This document shows, one piece after another, positions 7,012 to 12,696 of a DNA stretch of 12,696 nucleotides. Origin of the DNA: Thermoplasmata archaeon (lineage in GTDB: Archaea; Thermoplasmatota; E2; DHVEG-1); contig DAOWFO010000029.1 in assembly GCA_030637965.1 (NCBI GenBank), positions 1-12,696 of the forward strand, in the 5' to 3' direction. The translations under genes were made by a program, and so were the position numbers. Numbering within the stretch: position 1 is the stretch's first letter; each line of letters begins with the position of its first letter. Below the pieces are notes generated by a model, which had not been told where the DNA came from, made no database searches, and saw only the letters and a program-made list of their open reading frames with translations.

Positions 7012-7605
7012 TTAGGGAGATTGAATTGAGTCCATTCCTCCTCTAAATGCTCTTTCATTTATCCTCCTATACTTTTCAGGGACGTTATCAAGAATCGTAT
7101 CAAGAAGAATGTTATATTTAAACGGCAATATCTCTGCAGCAGCAAGTGCACCTAATATCACAATGTTTTTTGTTATAATGGCACCAGAATCTCTTGCTAT
7201 TTTCAATGCGTCTATTTTGTATAACTTTGCACGAGATTTTATTTCTTTAAACACTTCATCTAAACTAGGATATTCCTCACCGCCTACTGCAACAGTAAAT
7301 GGAATAATTGGATTTATATCTGTTATGATCTTTGTTTTTTTGGACGAGTATTGAATGTAACGTAACGCCTCTATTGGTTCAGTGCTAATAATGGCATCTG
7401 CTGTTCCACTCGCAATTAAGGGTCCAAATACGTCTCCTATTCTGACACAACATATGACAGAACCCCCTCTCTGTGCCATTCCATGAACTTCAGATGCATA
7501 TACATTCATTTCCGCATTGACTGTTGCTTTTCCCAAAATGTTTGATGCAGTTATTACTCCCTGCCCTCCAACGCCCGTAAGAACTATATTTGTTTTACTT
7601 TTCAT
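7012..7605 (-). CDS. iorB: Indolepyruvate:ferredoxin oxidoreductase, beta subunit
   Basis: Gamma-domain subunit of IorAB, which oxidatively decarboxylates aryl pyruvates made from Trp, Phe and Tyr to aryl-acetyl-CoA with reduction of ferredoxin. From ATG 7605 it has 197 residues, the usual IorB size. It starts KSKTNIVLTGVGGQGVITAS (2-21), with the GVGGQG motif at 11-16 and the family block EVHGMAQRGGSV (39-50). The frame is open to an earlier ATG at 7704, but that adds 33 residues unlike the family and lies inside iorA. The chosen start has an AGGAGG SD (minus strand, 7620-7615) within iorA, 9 nt upstream. The two genes overlap by 11 nt, consistent with translational coupling and equal subunit supply. 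Confidence 0.93.
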   Translation of the reverse strand: MKSKTNIVLTGVGGQGVITASNILGKATVNAEMNVYASEVHGMAQRGGSVICCVRIGDVFGPLIASGTADAIISTEPIEALRYIQYSSKKTKIITDINPIIPFTVAVGGEEYPSLDEVFKEIKSRAKLYKIDALKIARDSGAIITKNIVILGALAAAEILPFKYNILLDTILDNVPEKYRRINERAFRGGMDSIQSP

Positions 7606-9481
7606 CTGTTTTTTCCTCCTTTTTGGAAATAGAATCAAAAGGACATATTTGGACGCAATCTCCGCATCCATTACATTGGAGTTCATCAATATGGATACTT
7701 TCATCTTCTGCGTAATAAAAAGCTGGGCAACCGAATTGTCCTATACATGTTTTACAATGCTTACATTTATCCTGATCGATTTCATAGGTTGGTATTTTTT
7801 TCCCAGTTTTTCTTTTTGCCCTATTCTCAAGTAAAATACACGGTGATTTACTTACTACAACAGCAGGTCCATGGAACTCGAGTGCTCTTTTAAACACCTG
7901 AGTGGTTTCTTTAATATCGCTTGGATTTGTAACCTCAATATGTTCAACTCCGCATCCTTTAGCAACATCTTCAACATGGATTCTTTTTGCAGGACGTCCC
8001 ATCCCATCAAAATCTGTTCCAGGATTTGGTTGATGTCCCGTCATAGCAGTAGTTCTATTATCTAAAATGGTTATTACTACATCATGATTATGATGTACTG
8101 CATCAATTATTGGTGGAATTCCTGAATGGAAGAACGTTGAGTCACCCATAAAAGATATGATTTTTTGATCTGTTGAAACAGAAAGACCACAAGCTATTCC
8201 TGCATTAGCTCCCATACATAACAAAAGATCTGCTACCTCAAGTGGGGGTTCTTTTCCAAGTGTATAACAGCCAATATCAGTTGGGTATACTGTATTCTTT
8301 GGAGAAGCTTTTTTTACAGCGAAATAGGTGGCTCGATGTGGACAACCTGGACAAAGAGCAGGTGGTCTACTTGGTAATTTAATTTTATAGCCTGTTGGAT
8401 TGGAAATAGGATTTTTTATCCCTAAAATTTTAGATATGGCATCTGTAACAATATAAGGATTATATTCATATAAACGTGAAAAGTGTCCAGTTGATTTACC
8501 AAATATTTTTACATTTGAGCCCAGATCATATGCCATCACTTTAAACTGATTTTCGAGAATTGGTTCCAATTCTTCAACAATAATGATTTCCTTACAAGAT
8601 TTAATCAATTTTTCACACATCTTACGTGGAAGAGGATGTGTCATCCCTAGTTTCAAAATTTTAGCACTTGTTTCAAGATCTTCTACAGCCTCCTTTACAT
8701 AATTAAATGACACTCCAGAGGTAACAATTCCAATTTCGTTTGTTTCTCCTGTGGTAATTATCTCGTTAAACGGCGATTTTTCCGAAATTTTCTCTGCTTG
8801 GTCCATTTTTTTCAATAAATCATAATGATTTGCACGAGCTGTTGAGGGGACAGTGACGAGCATGGGATCTTTTTCAAAATATCCTTTGCCTCTTGTTTTT
8901 TCTAGTTTTTTTAATGTGATTGGCCCACGAGCATGGTTTAATCTTGTTGTAGTTCTGAAGAGCAAAGGTTGTTTTAATTCCTCGGAAATCTTAAAGCCTA
9001 TTCTTGTCATCTCTTTTGCCTCTTGTGGGGATGAAGGTTCTAGCATTGGTGCACTACCAAACAAGGCAAAATATCTATTATCTTGCTCATTTTGAGAGGA
9101 ATGACAATATGGATCATCCGCAGTAACAATGATATGTCCGCCTTTACAACCAACATAGAGATATGTCATTAAGGCATCACTTGCCACATTCAATCCAACA
9201 TGTTTCATACATGTTAAAGCACGTAACCCGCTAAATGACGCAGCTGCAGCCATCTCAAGAGCAACTTTTTCGTTTATTGAATATTCGAAGTGAAAGTTGG
9301 GTTTTTTCCCATTTTTTTTAAGATATTTTGCAATAGCTGAGAATGTATCAGCAATTTCTGAGGAGGGTGTGCCTGGATATGTTGTAGCAACATCAATCCC
9401 GCCCTCAAGAGCGCCTCTAGTTATTGCCTCATTTCCAAGCAGAAGTATTGCTTTTTCTGGTTTATCTTCAATTATTTCCAT
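7595..9481 (-). CDS. iorA: Indolepyruvate:ferredoxin oxidoreductase, alpha subunit
   Basis: Catalytic, thiamin-diphosphate and iron-sulfur subunit of IorAB; 628 residues, normal for the family. The N-terminal pyrimidine-binding-type domain opens with LLGNEAITRGALEGG (14-28) and TTYPGTPSSEI (33-43). The central CPGCPHR motif is at 377-383. The thiamin-diphosphate-binding segment runs from GDS (446-448) to LDNRTTAMTGHQPNPG (473-488). Two C-terminal ferredoxin-type 4Fe-4S motifs follow, C573-x2-C576-x2-C579-x5-C585-P and C603-x2-C606-x2-C609-x3-C613-P. The first has an extended spacing before the last Cys, as is usual in IorA. The start is supported by SD GGAGAAG (minus strand, 9493-9487) 5 nt upstream. 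It is the first gene of the minus-strand run and is divergent from thiDN. The enzyme works with aminotransferases in anaerobic aromatic amino-acid breakdown; it should be cytosolic and oxygen-sensitive. Confidence 0.96.
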   Translation of the reverse strand: MEIIEDKPEKAILLLGNEAITRGALEGGIDVATTYPGTPSSEIADTFSAIAKYLKKNGKKPNFHFEYSINEKVALEMAAAASFSGLRALTCMKHVGLNVASDALMTYLYVGCKGGHIIVTADDPYCHSSQNEQDNRYFALFGSAPMLEPSSPQEAKEMTRIGFKISEELKQPLLFRTTTRLNHARGPITLKKLEKTRGKGYFEKDPMLVTVPSTARANHYDLLKKMDQAEKISEKSPFNEIITTGETNEIGIVTSGVSFNYVKEAVEDLETSAKILKLGMTHPLPRKMCEKLIKSCKEIIIVEELEPILENQFKVMAYDLGSNVKIFGKSTGHFSRLYEYNPYIVTDAISKILGIKNPISNPTGYKIKLPSRPPALCPGCPHRATYFAVKKASPKNTVYPTDIGCYTLGKEPPLEVADLLLCMGANAGIACGLSVSTDQKIISFMGDSTFFHSGIPPIIDAVHHNHDVVITILDNRTTAMTGHQPNPGTDFDGMGRPAKRIHVEDVAKGCGVEHIEVTNPSDIKETTQVFKRALEFHGPAVVVSKSPCILLENRAKRKTGKKIPTYEIDQDKCKHCKTCIGQFGCPAFYYAEDESIHIDELQCNGCGDCVQICPFDSISKKEEKTDEK

Positions 9482-9550
9482 TTATGCTTCTCCAAATTTC
9501 TTATCTTAAAAATTCTTAATTCTAGTTCGTTTGGGTGAAATCTAGGACAG

Positions 9551-9560
9551 CATATAAATC
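9551..9560 (+). promoter_or_regulatory. TATA-like box for thiDN
   Basis: CATATAAATC is centred about 30 nt before the thiDN ATG at 9585. No SD is present between them. The spacing predicts a leaderless transcript or one with only a few leader bases. No thiamin riboswitch-like structure fits in the 103-nt divergent spacer. Confidence 0.5.
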
Positions 9561-9584
9561 TAACTATTACATATCTTTCAACAT

Positions 9585-10934
9585 ATGAAAAAGAAAATTG
9601 CTTTATCGATAGCAGGTTTTGATCCCTCAGGGGGAGCCGGGATACAAGCAGATTTAAAAGCATTCAACTCTCTTGGAGTTCATGGAACAACAGTTGTCAC
9701 CTGTATTACTGTCCAAAATACTCAACGAGTAACAGATATATATAAAATCCCTCTTAATATTATAAAGAAACAATTTGATATTTTAATTGAGGATATTAAA
9801 ATAGATGCTGTGAAAACAGGTATGCTATACAATTTAGAAATTGTAAAATGCATTTCAAAAAAAATCAAAAAACATAAACTAAAAGTTATTGTTGATCCTG
9901 TTATTGCTGCTACAAGTGGTGATGCTCTATCAGATAAAAATTTTGTTAATTCAATGAAAAAGGAATTGCTCCCTTATACCTATATGATAACACCTAATAT
10001 TCATGAAGCACAAGTTTTGAGTAAAAAGAAAATTTTAACTTTGGAAGATGTTAAAAAAGCGTGCACCATCATTCACAAAATGGGGCCTCAATATGTACTG
10101 ATAACAGGGGGGCATCTAAATGGAGACTATGCTTTAGATGTTATATATAACGGTAAAGAATATGCTGTTTTTTCCCTTCCCAAGATTTCTGACAAAATTA
10201 TCCATGGTTCTGGCTGTACCTTTTCATCTTTGATAACCGGTTTTCTTGCTCTTGGGGAAAAACCAAATAACGCGGCTGAAAGATCAAAAAATATTCTCTG
10301 GAATATGATACATCAGAGCTATAACTTAAATAAAGGCCCAGATATTGTTAATGCCTCCTTGAATATTCCTAGGGATGTTCCTTATTCATTTCAAAACAAT
10401 GAATGTTTTAATATCTGGCTGGAATTAAAAGAATCCGTTGAAATATTGATTTCTCTTCTCCCAATTGATTACATACCAGAGGTTGGAATTAACGTTGGAT
10501 ATGCTCTTGCAAAAGCAAAAAATCAAAAAGATATATGTTCAATAGATGGTAGAATTGTTAAAACACTATGTGGTGGGATTCGGTCTGGAAATATATGTTT
10601 TGGTGCATCCAAACATATTGCATCTGTAATTTTAGCGGTTATGAGCTTTAACTCAGATATTAGATGTGCAATGAATTTAAAATATTCTGAAGAAATTATT
10701 AAGCAATGTAAAAAGGTAGGTTTCTCAATAGGTTCGTTTAATAGAACATATGAACCTTCGGCTGTTTCATCAACGTTAGATTGGGGAACCAAAGAGGTAA
10801 TAACGCAACTTAATTACATTCCTGATATTATATTCGATACTGGAACAGTAGGAAAAGAACCGATGATAAGATTTCTTGGACGGAATCCTAAAGATTTAAT
10901 TGAAAAGATTAAAGATTTATTAAAAAATCTTTAA
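9585..10934 (+). CDS. thiDN: Bifunctional HMP-P kinase / thiamin phosphate synthase (ThiD-ThiN fusion)
   Basis: Makes thiamin phosphate: the ThiD domain phosphorylates hydroxymethylpyrimidine (phosphate), and ThiN, the archaeal non-orthologous replacement of ThiE, couples HMP-PP with thiazole phosphate. It has 449 residues. ThiD covers about 1-265: SIAGFDPSGGAGIQADLKAF (8-27, pyrimidine-binding), VTCITVQNT (38-46), VDPVIAATSGD (103-113), TPNIHEA (136-142) and the anion-hole/catalytic HGSGCTFSS (207-215, Cys211). ThiN covers about 275-449: PEVGINVGYALAKAK (298-312), DGRIVKTLCGGIRSGNICFG (321-340), GASKHIASVIL (340-350), SFNRTYEP (384-391) and DTGTVGKEPMIR (418-429). The ThiN residues look intact, arguing for an enzyme rather than a ThiN-type regulator; there is no HTH domain. 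The start has no SD but lies just downstream of a TATA-like box. It is divergent from iorA, whose product uses thiamin diphosphate. Confidence 0.95.
   Translation: MKKKIALSIAGFDPSGGAGIQADLKAFNSLGVHGTTVVTCITVQNTQRVTDIYKIPLNIIKKQFDILIEDIKIDAVKTGMLYNLEIVKCISKKIKKHKLKVIVDPVIAATSGDALSDKNFVNSMKKELLPYTYMITPNIHEAQVLSKKKILTLEDVKKACTIIHKMGPQYVLITGGHLNGDYALDVIYNGKEYAVFSLPKISDKIIHGSGCTFSSLITGFLALGEKPNNAAERSKNILWNMIHQSYNLNKGPDIVNASLNIPRDVPYSFQNNECFNIWLELKESVEILISLLPIDYIPEVGINVGYALAKAKNQKDICSIDGRIVKTLCGGIRSGNICFGASKHIASVILAVMSFNSDIRCAMNLKYSEEIIKQCKKVGFSIGSFNRTYEPSAVSSTLDWGTKEVITQLNYIPDIIFDTGTVGKEPMIRFLGRNPKDLIEKIKDLLKNL
10911..10932 (+). repeat. Hairpin-forming inverted repeat at the thiDN 3' end
   Basis: AAAGATTT, a 6-nt loop, then AAATCTTT, ending on the first base of the thiDN stop codon. 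It could form an 8-bp RNA stem at the mRNA end, but no T run follows and the stem is A/T-rich, so a terminator call is weak. It also encodes the Lys/Leu-rich C-terminus. Confidence 0.3.
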
Positions 10935-10979
10935 AAATATTAATTTTCAACTAACAAGACCTGTAGATATATCAAAAGA

Positions 10980-10989
10980 TTTATAAATA
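10980..10989 (+). promoter_or_regulatory. TATA box of the alba gene
   Basis: TTTATAAATA, a near-ideal archaeal TATA box preceded by an A-rich BRE-like stretch (CAAAAGA), lies 58-67 nt before the alba ATG. Initiation about 25 nt downstream gives a leader of about 35-40 nt ending in the strong SD GGGAGGAA (11033-11040), as expected for a highly expressed gene. Confidence 0.6.
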
Positions 10990-11046
10990 ACAGCTTTGTT
11001 GATAGGAGATAAAGAAAAACAAGTAATTAACAGGGAGGAATAGTTA

Positions 11047-11337
11047 ATGACGGAAAAAGGAACAGCAGATGAAAACACTATATTTGTTGGAAGCAAGCCC
11101 CCAATGAGCTATGTACTAGCAGTAGTAACACAGTTCAATGGTGGAACAAACCAAGTACAGATAAAAGCTAGAGGTAGAGCAATAAGTAGAGCGGTAGACA
11201 CAGCAGAAATTGTAAGAAACAGATTTGTAACCGACTCGAAAATCAAAGACATAGTTATCGGAACAGAGGCCATTACAAATGAAGAGGGGAGAACCTCTAA
11301 CGTATCATCGATAGAGATAATCTTGGTAACAAAATAA
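11047..11337 (+). CDS. albA: Alba chromatin protein
   Basis: Small dimeric nucleic-acid-binding protein that coats archaeal DNA and RNA; 96 residues, normal length. The core is unmistakable: IFVGSKPPMSYVLAVV (12-27), QIKARGRAISRAVDTAEIVR (38-57), NRF with Phe60 at the dimer-dimer contact, and the C-terminal GTEAI...EEGRTSNVSSIEIIL strand-hairpin. Position 16, the acetylated lysine in the Sulfolobus protein (GKKP), is Ser here (GSKP), while Lys17 is kept. The N-terminal tail (1-11) is acidic and polar. The start is fixed by SD GGGAGGAA (11033-11040) 6 nt upstream. It has its own strong TATA box and is followed by a T-run, so it is probably a single-gene transcript with high expression. Confidence 0.97.
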   Translation: MTEKGTADENTIFVGSKPPMSYVLAVVTQFNGGTNQVQIKARGRAISRAVDTAEIVRNRFVTDSKIKDIVIGTEAITNEEGRTSNVSSIEIILVTK

Positions 11338-11395
11338 AATAGATAAAGTCATCACAAAAATAACATAGATCTAAAAAAGCGCTATTTCAGTGCCA

Positions 11396-11412
11396 GGATT
11401 GTTTAACAATCC
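11396..11412. repeat. Perfect 17-bp dyad between alba and pyrG
   Basis: GGATTGTT-T-AACAATCC, a perfect 8-bp inverted repeat around base 11404. It lies 59 bp after the alba stop and 98 bp before the pyrG ATG. It could be the stem of an alba 3' hairpin (6-bp stem, 5-nt loop) ahead of the T-run at 11431-11438, or a protein-binding operator upstream of the pyrG TATA box. Its right arm can also pair with TGGAT at 11424-11428. Confidence 0.5.
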
Positions 11413-11430
11413 ATAAAATAAATTGGATGA

Positions 11431-11438
11431 TTTTTTTT
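11431..11438 (+). terminator. T-run terminator after alba
   Basis: Eight consecutive T on the plus strand, about 94 nt after the alba stop and 18 nt after the dyad at 11396-11412. Archaeal polymerase commonly terminates at such runs. Confidence 0.45.
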
Positions 11439-11440
11439 AA

Positions 11441-11450
11441 TTTATAAAAT
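11441..11450 (+). promoter_or_regulatory. TATA-like box for pyrG
   Basis: TTTATAAAAT lies 60-69 nt before the pyrG ATG at 11510; initiation near 11470 would give a leader of about 40 nt. A second candidate, ATATTTTAAA (11466-11475), would give a leader of only about a dozen bases. No SD precedes the pyrG ATG, which favours the second, shorter leader. Undecided. Confidence 0.35.
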
Positions 11451-11509
11451 AATGCATATACAAAAATATTTTAAACAAGTAATCACATGTACTTGTCCCA
11501 TTGATACAT

Positions 11510-12696
11510 ATGGTCAGTTATATTATTATTACTGGGGGTGTTGTTTCTGGCTTAGGGAAGGGAATAACAACAGCCTCAATTGGAAAGATATTACAATTGC
11601 ATGGCTACAATGTTACCGCGATAAAGATCGATCCATATATGAACTGTGATGCTGGAACATTACGTCCAACAGAACATGGAGAAGTTTGGGTAACAGAGGA
11701 TGGCGGTGAGATTGATCAAGATCTTGGACATTATGAACGGTTTCTAGATATTAACATTCCGAAATGTCAAAATATTACAACCGGGCAAGTTTATGGTACA
11801 GTAATTGACAAGGAAAGAAAAGGAAAATATCTTGGAAAGACTGTTCAGCCCATTCCTCACGTTACAGATGAAATTAAGAGAAGAATAAGAAAGCCGGCAC
11901 AAGATTCAAATTTTGATTTTGTAATCGTTGAGATAGGGGGAACGGTTGGAGACTATGAAAATGTTCTATTCCTCGAAGCAGTGCGTCAGATGAAACTAGA
12001 GGGAGACAAGATTCTATATGTTCATGTAACTTATGTACCAATTCTTAATGCTCTTGGAGAAGCAAAAACAAAACCCACACAACATTCTGTCAAACTTCTA
12101 AGAGGGATTGGTATACAACCCGATTTTATTGTTACTCGTTCTGAGGGAGCTCTTGATTATGTGAGAAAGGAAAAAATCGCCTTGTTTTGTAATGTTCATG
12201 AAGATGATGTTATCTCTGATTCTGACATAAATAATGTTTATGCAGTTCCCCTACTTTTTGAAGAACAGTTTTTATGCAAAAAAATACTCCGTAAGTTGCA
12301 TCTTAGAAAAGATCATAATGAATTGAAAATATGGAAAGATTTTATCTCAAACGTTGGAAATCTCGAGGATGAAATTACAATAGGCATAGTTGGTAAATAT
12401 TTTGATATTGGTTCGTCTAAGCTATCGGACTCGTATATTTCTGTAATAGAATCTATAAAACATGCAGCATGGAATATTAATCTTAAACCTAAAATGAAAG
12501 GGAAGGATGCGAAAGTCTTTGAGAAAAAACCAGAGGAAATAACTAATCTTAAAACTGTTGATGGCATTATTGTTCCAGGTGGTTTTGGTTTATCAGGAAT
12601 AGAGGGGAAAATTAAGACAATACGTTATGCAAGAGAAAATGACATTCCATACCTTGGTCTGTGTCTCGGTATGCAACTTGCAGTTGTTGAATATGC
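11510..12696 (+). CDS. pyrG: CTP synthase, N-terminal 395 residues (cut by window end)
   Basis: Makes CTP from UTP, ATP and glutamine; cytosolic. The family is about 530-550 residues, so roughly the last 140-150 are missing. The synthetase domain (1 to about 265) shows the P-loop-like ITGGVVSGLGKGITTASIGK (7-26), KIDPYMNCDAGTLRPTEHGE (39-58), EDGGEIDQDLGHYERF (63-78), EIGGTVGDYE (141-150) and the UTP-site segment GEAKTKPTQHSVKLLRGIG (183-201). The glutaminase domain begins about 289 (ITIGIVGKY), with VPGGFG (355-360) and the nucleophile elbow YLGLCLGMQ (381-389), Cys385. The start is the first ATG before the conserved N-terminus; the frame is closed by a stop at 11480. No SD is visible. It follows alba at 172 nt, with its own promoter candidates in between. 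Confidence 0.96.
   Translation, partial: MVSYIIITGGVVSGLGKGITTASIGKILQLHGYNVTAIKIDPYMNCDAGTLRPTEHGEVWVTEDGGEIDQDLGHYERFLDINIPKCQNITTGQVYGTVIDKERKGKYLGKTVQPIPHVTDEIKRRIRKPAQDSNFDFVIVEIGGTVGDYENVLFLEAVRQMKLEGDKILYVHVTYVPILNALGEAKTKPTQHSVKLLRGIGIQPDFIVTRSEGALDYVRKEKIALFCNVHEDDVISDSDINNVYAVPLLFEEQFLCKKILRKLHLRKDHNELKIWKDFISNVGNLEDEITIGIVGKYFDIGSSKLSDSYISVIESIKHAAWNINLKPKMKGKDAKVFEKKPEEITNLKTVDGIIVPGGFGLSGIEGKIKTIRYARENDIPYLGLCLGMQLAVVEY

Noticed and set aside
6689..7029. Open frames on the plus strand opposite nmd3
   Set aside because: These are antisense to a well-supported gene, with no SD and no recognisable domain.
7606..7704. Longer IorB starting at 7704
   Set aside because: The additional 33 residues are unlike IorB and overlap the ferredoxin-motif region of iorA; the start at 7605 has an AGGAGG SD.
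8853..9509. Open frames on the plus strand opposite iorA
   Set aside because: They are the complement of conserved iorA motifs and have no independent support.
9482..9584. Thiamin riboswitch upstream of thiDN
   Set aside because: The TATA-like box lies about 30 nt before the ATG, leaving no leader long enough, and no THI-box-like sequence is seen.
11452..11649. Open frame starting just before pyrG on the plus strand
   Set aside because: It runs through the pyrG coding region in another frame, is rich in Tyr, Cys and Trp, and resembles no family; a shadow of pyrG.
12313..12567. Minus-strand open frame opposite pyrG
   Set aside because: It lies wholly within the glutaminase half of pyrG and has no features of its own.
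1..12696. CRISPR arrays, insertion sequences, tRNA genes
   Set aside because: No regularly spaced repeats, transposase motifs, terminal inverted repeats or tRNA T-arm-like motifs were found on reading both strands by eye.

Overview
The window looks like chromosomal DNA of an AT-rich, anaerobic, amino-acid-using archaeon. The archaeal signals are an NMD3-family ribosome biogenesis protein, an Alba chromatin protein, a ThiD-ThiN fusion (the archaeal form of thiamin phosphate synthase), a UPF0132/DUF4870 membrane protein, an archaeal-type TruA, and TATA-like boxes upstream of genes. Some genes carry strong Shine-Dalgarno (SD) sites (GGAGGTGA, GGGAGGAA). Others, such as thiDN and truA, have a TATA-like box so close to the ATG that a leaderless or nearly leaderless mRNA is likely. 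The lineage cannot be fixed from this piece. A Euryarchaeota or Thermoplasmatota-type organism is my guess only. No mobile element, CRISPR array, rRNA or tRNA was seen, and gene content and base use look uniform.

Layout: (1) 1-924, minus: an EamA/DMT permease running off the left edge. (2) 1115-2691, plus: a sodium:neurotransmitter-symporter-family amino-acid transporter with a 35-residue MetS-like small subunit in a 4-nt overlap. (3) 2799-4696, plus: an ABC exporter made of an ATPase with an N-terminal zinc ribbon and an ABC-2 type permease, overlapping by 1 nt. (4) 4661-9481, minus: a run of five genes, read in the order iorA, iorB, nmd3, DUF4870 protein, truA. The end of truA overlaps the end of the ABC permease tail to tail by 36 bp. 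(5) 9585-11337, plus: thiDN, then alba. (6) 11510 to the right edge, plus: pyrG (CTP synthase), cut off inside the glutaminase domain.

How the genes fit together: the Na+-coupled amino-acid importer and indolepyruvate:ferredoxin oxidoreductase (IorAB) fit uptake and oxidative decarboxylation of aromatic amino acids, giving reduced ferredoxin and acyl-CoA. IorA needs thiamin diphosphate, and thiDN, which makes thiamin phosphate, lies divergently next to iorA. The remainder is informational or housekeeping: ribosome maturation (nmd3), tRNA pseudouridylation (truA), chromatin (alba) and CTP supply (pyrG).

No clearly new multi-gene system is visible. The points most worth a second look are the symporter, whose conserved N-terminus extends upstream of the first possible ATG with only an ATC at the SD-appropriate position; the zinc-ribbon ABC ATPase preceded by a perfect dyad over its predicted transcription start; a perfect 10-bp direct repeat with 30-bp period flanking the truA promoter; and a perfect dyad between alba and pyrG. 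No gene-free stretch exceeds about 200 bases.
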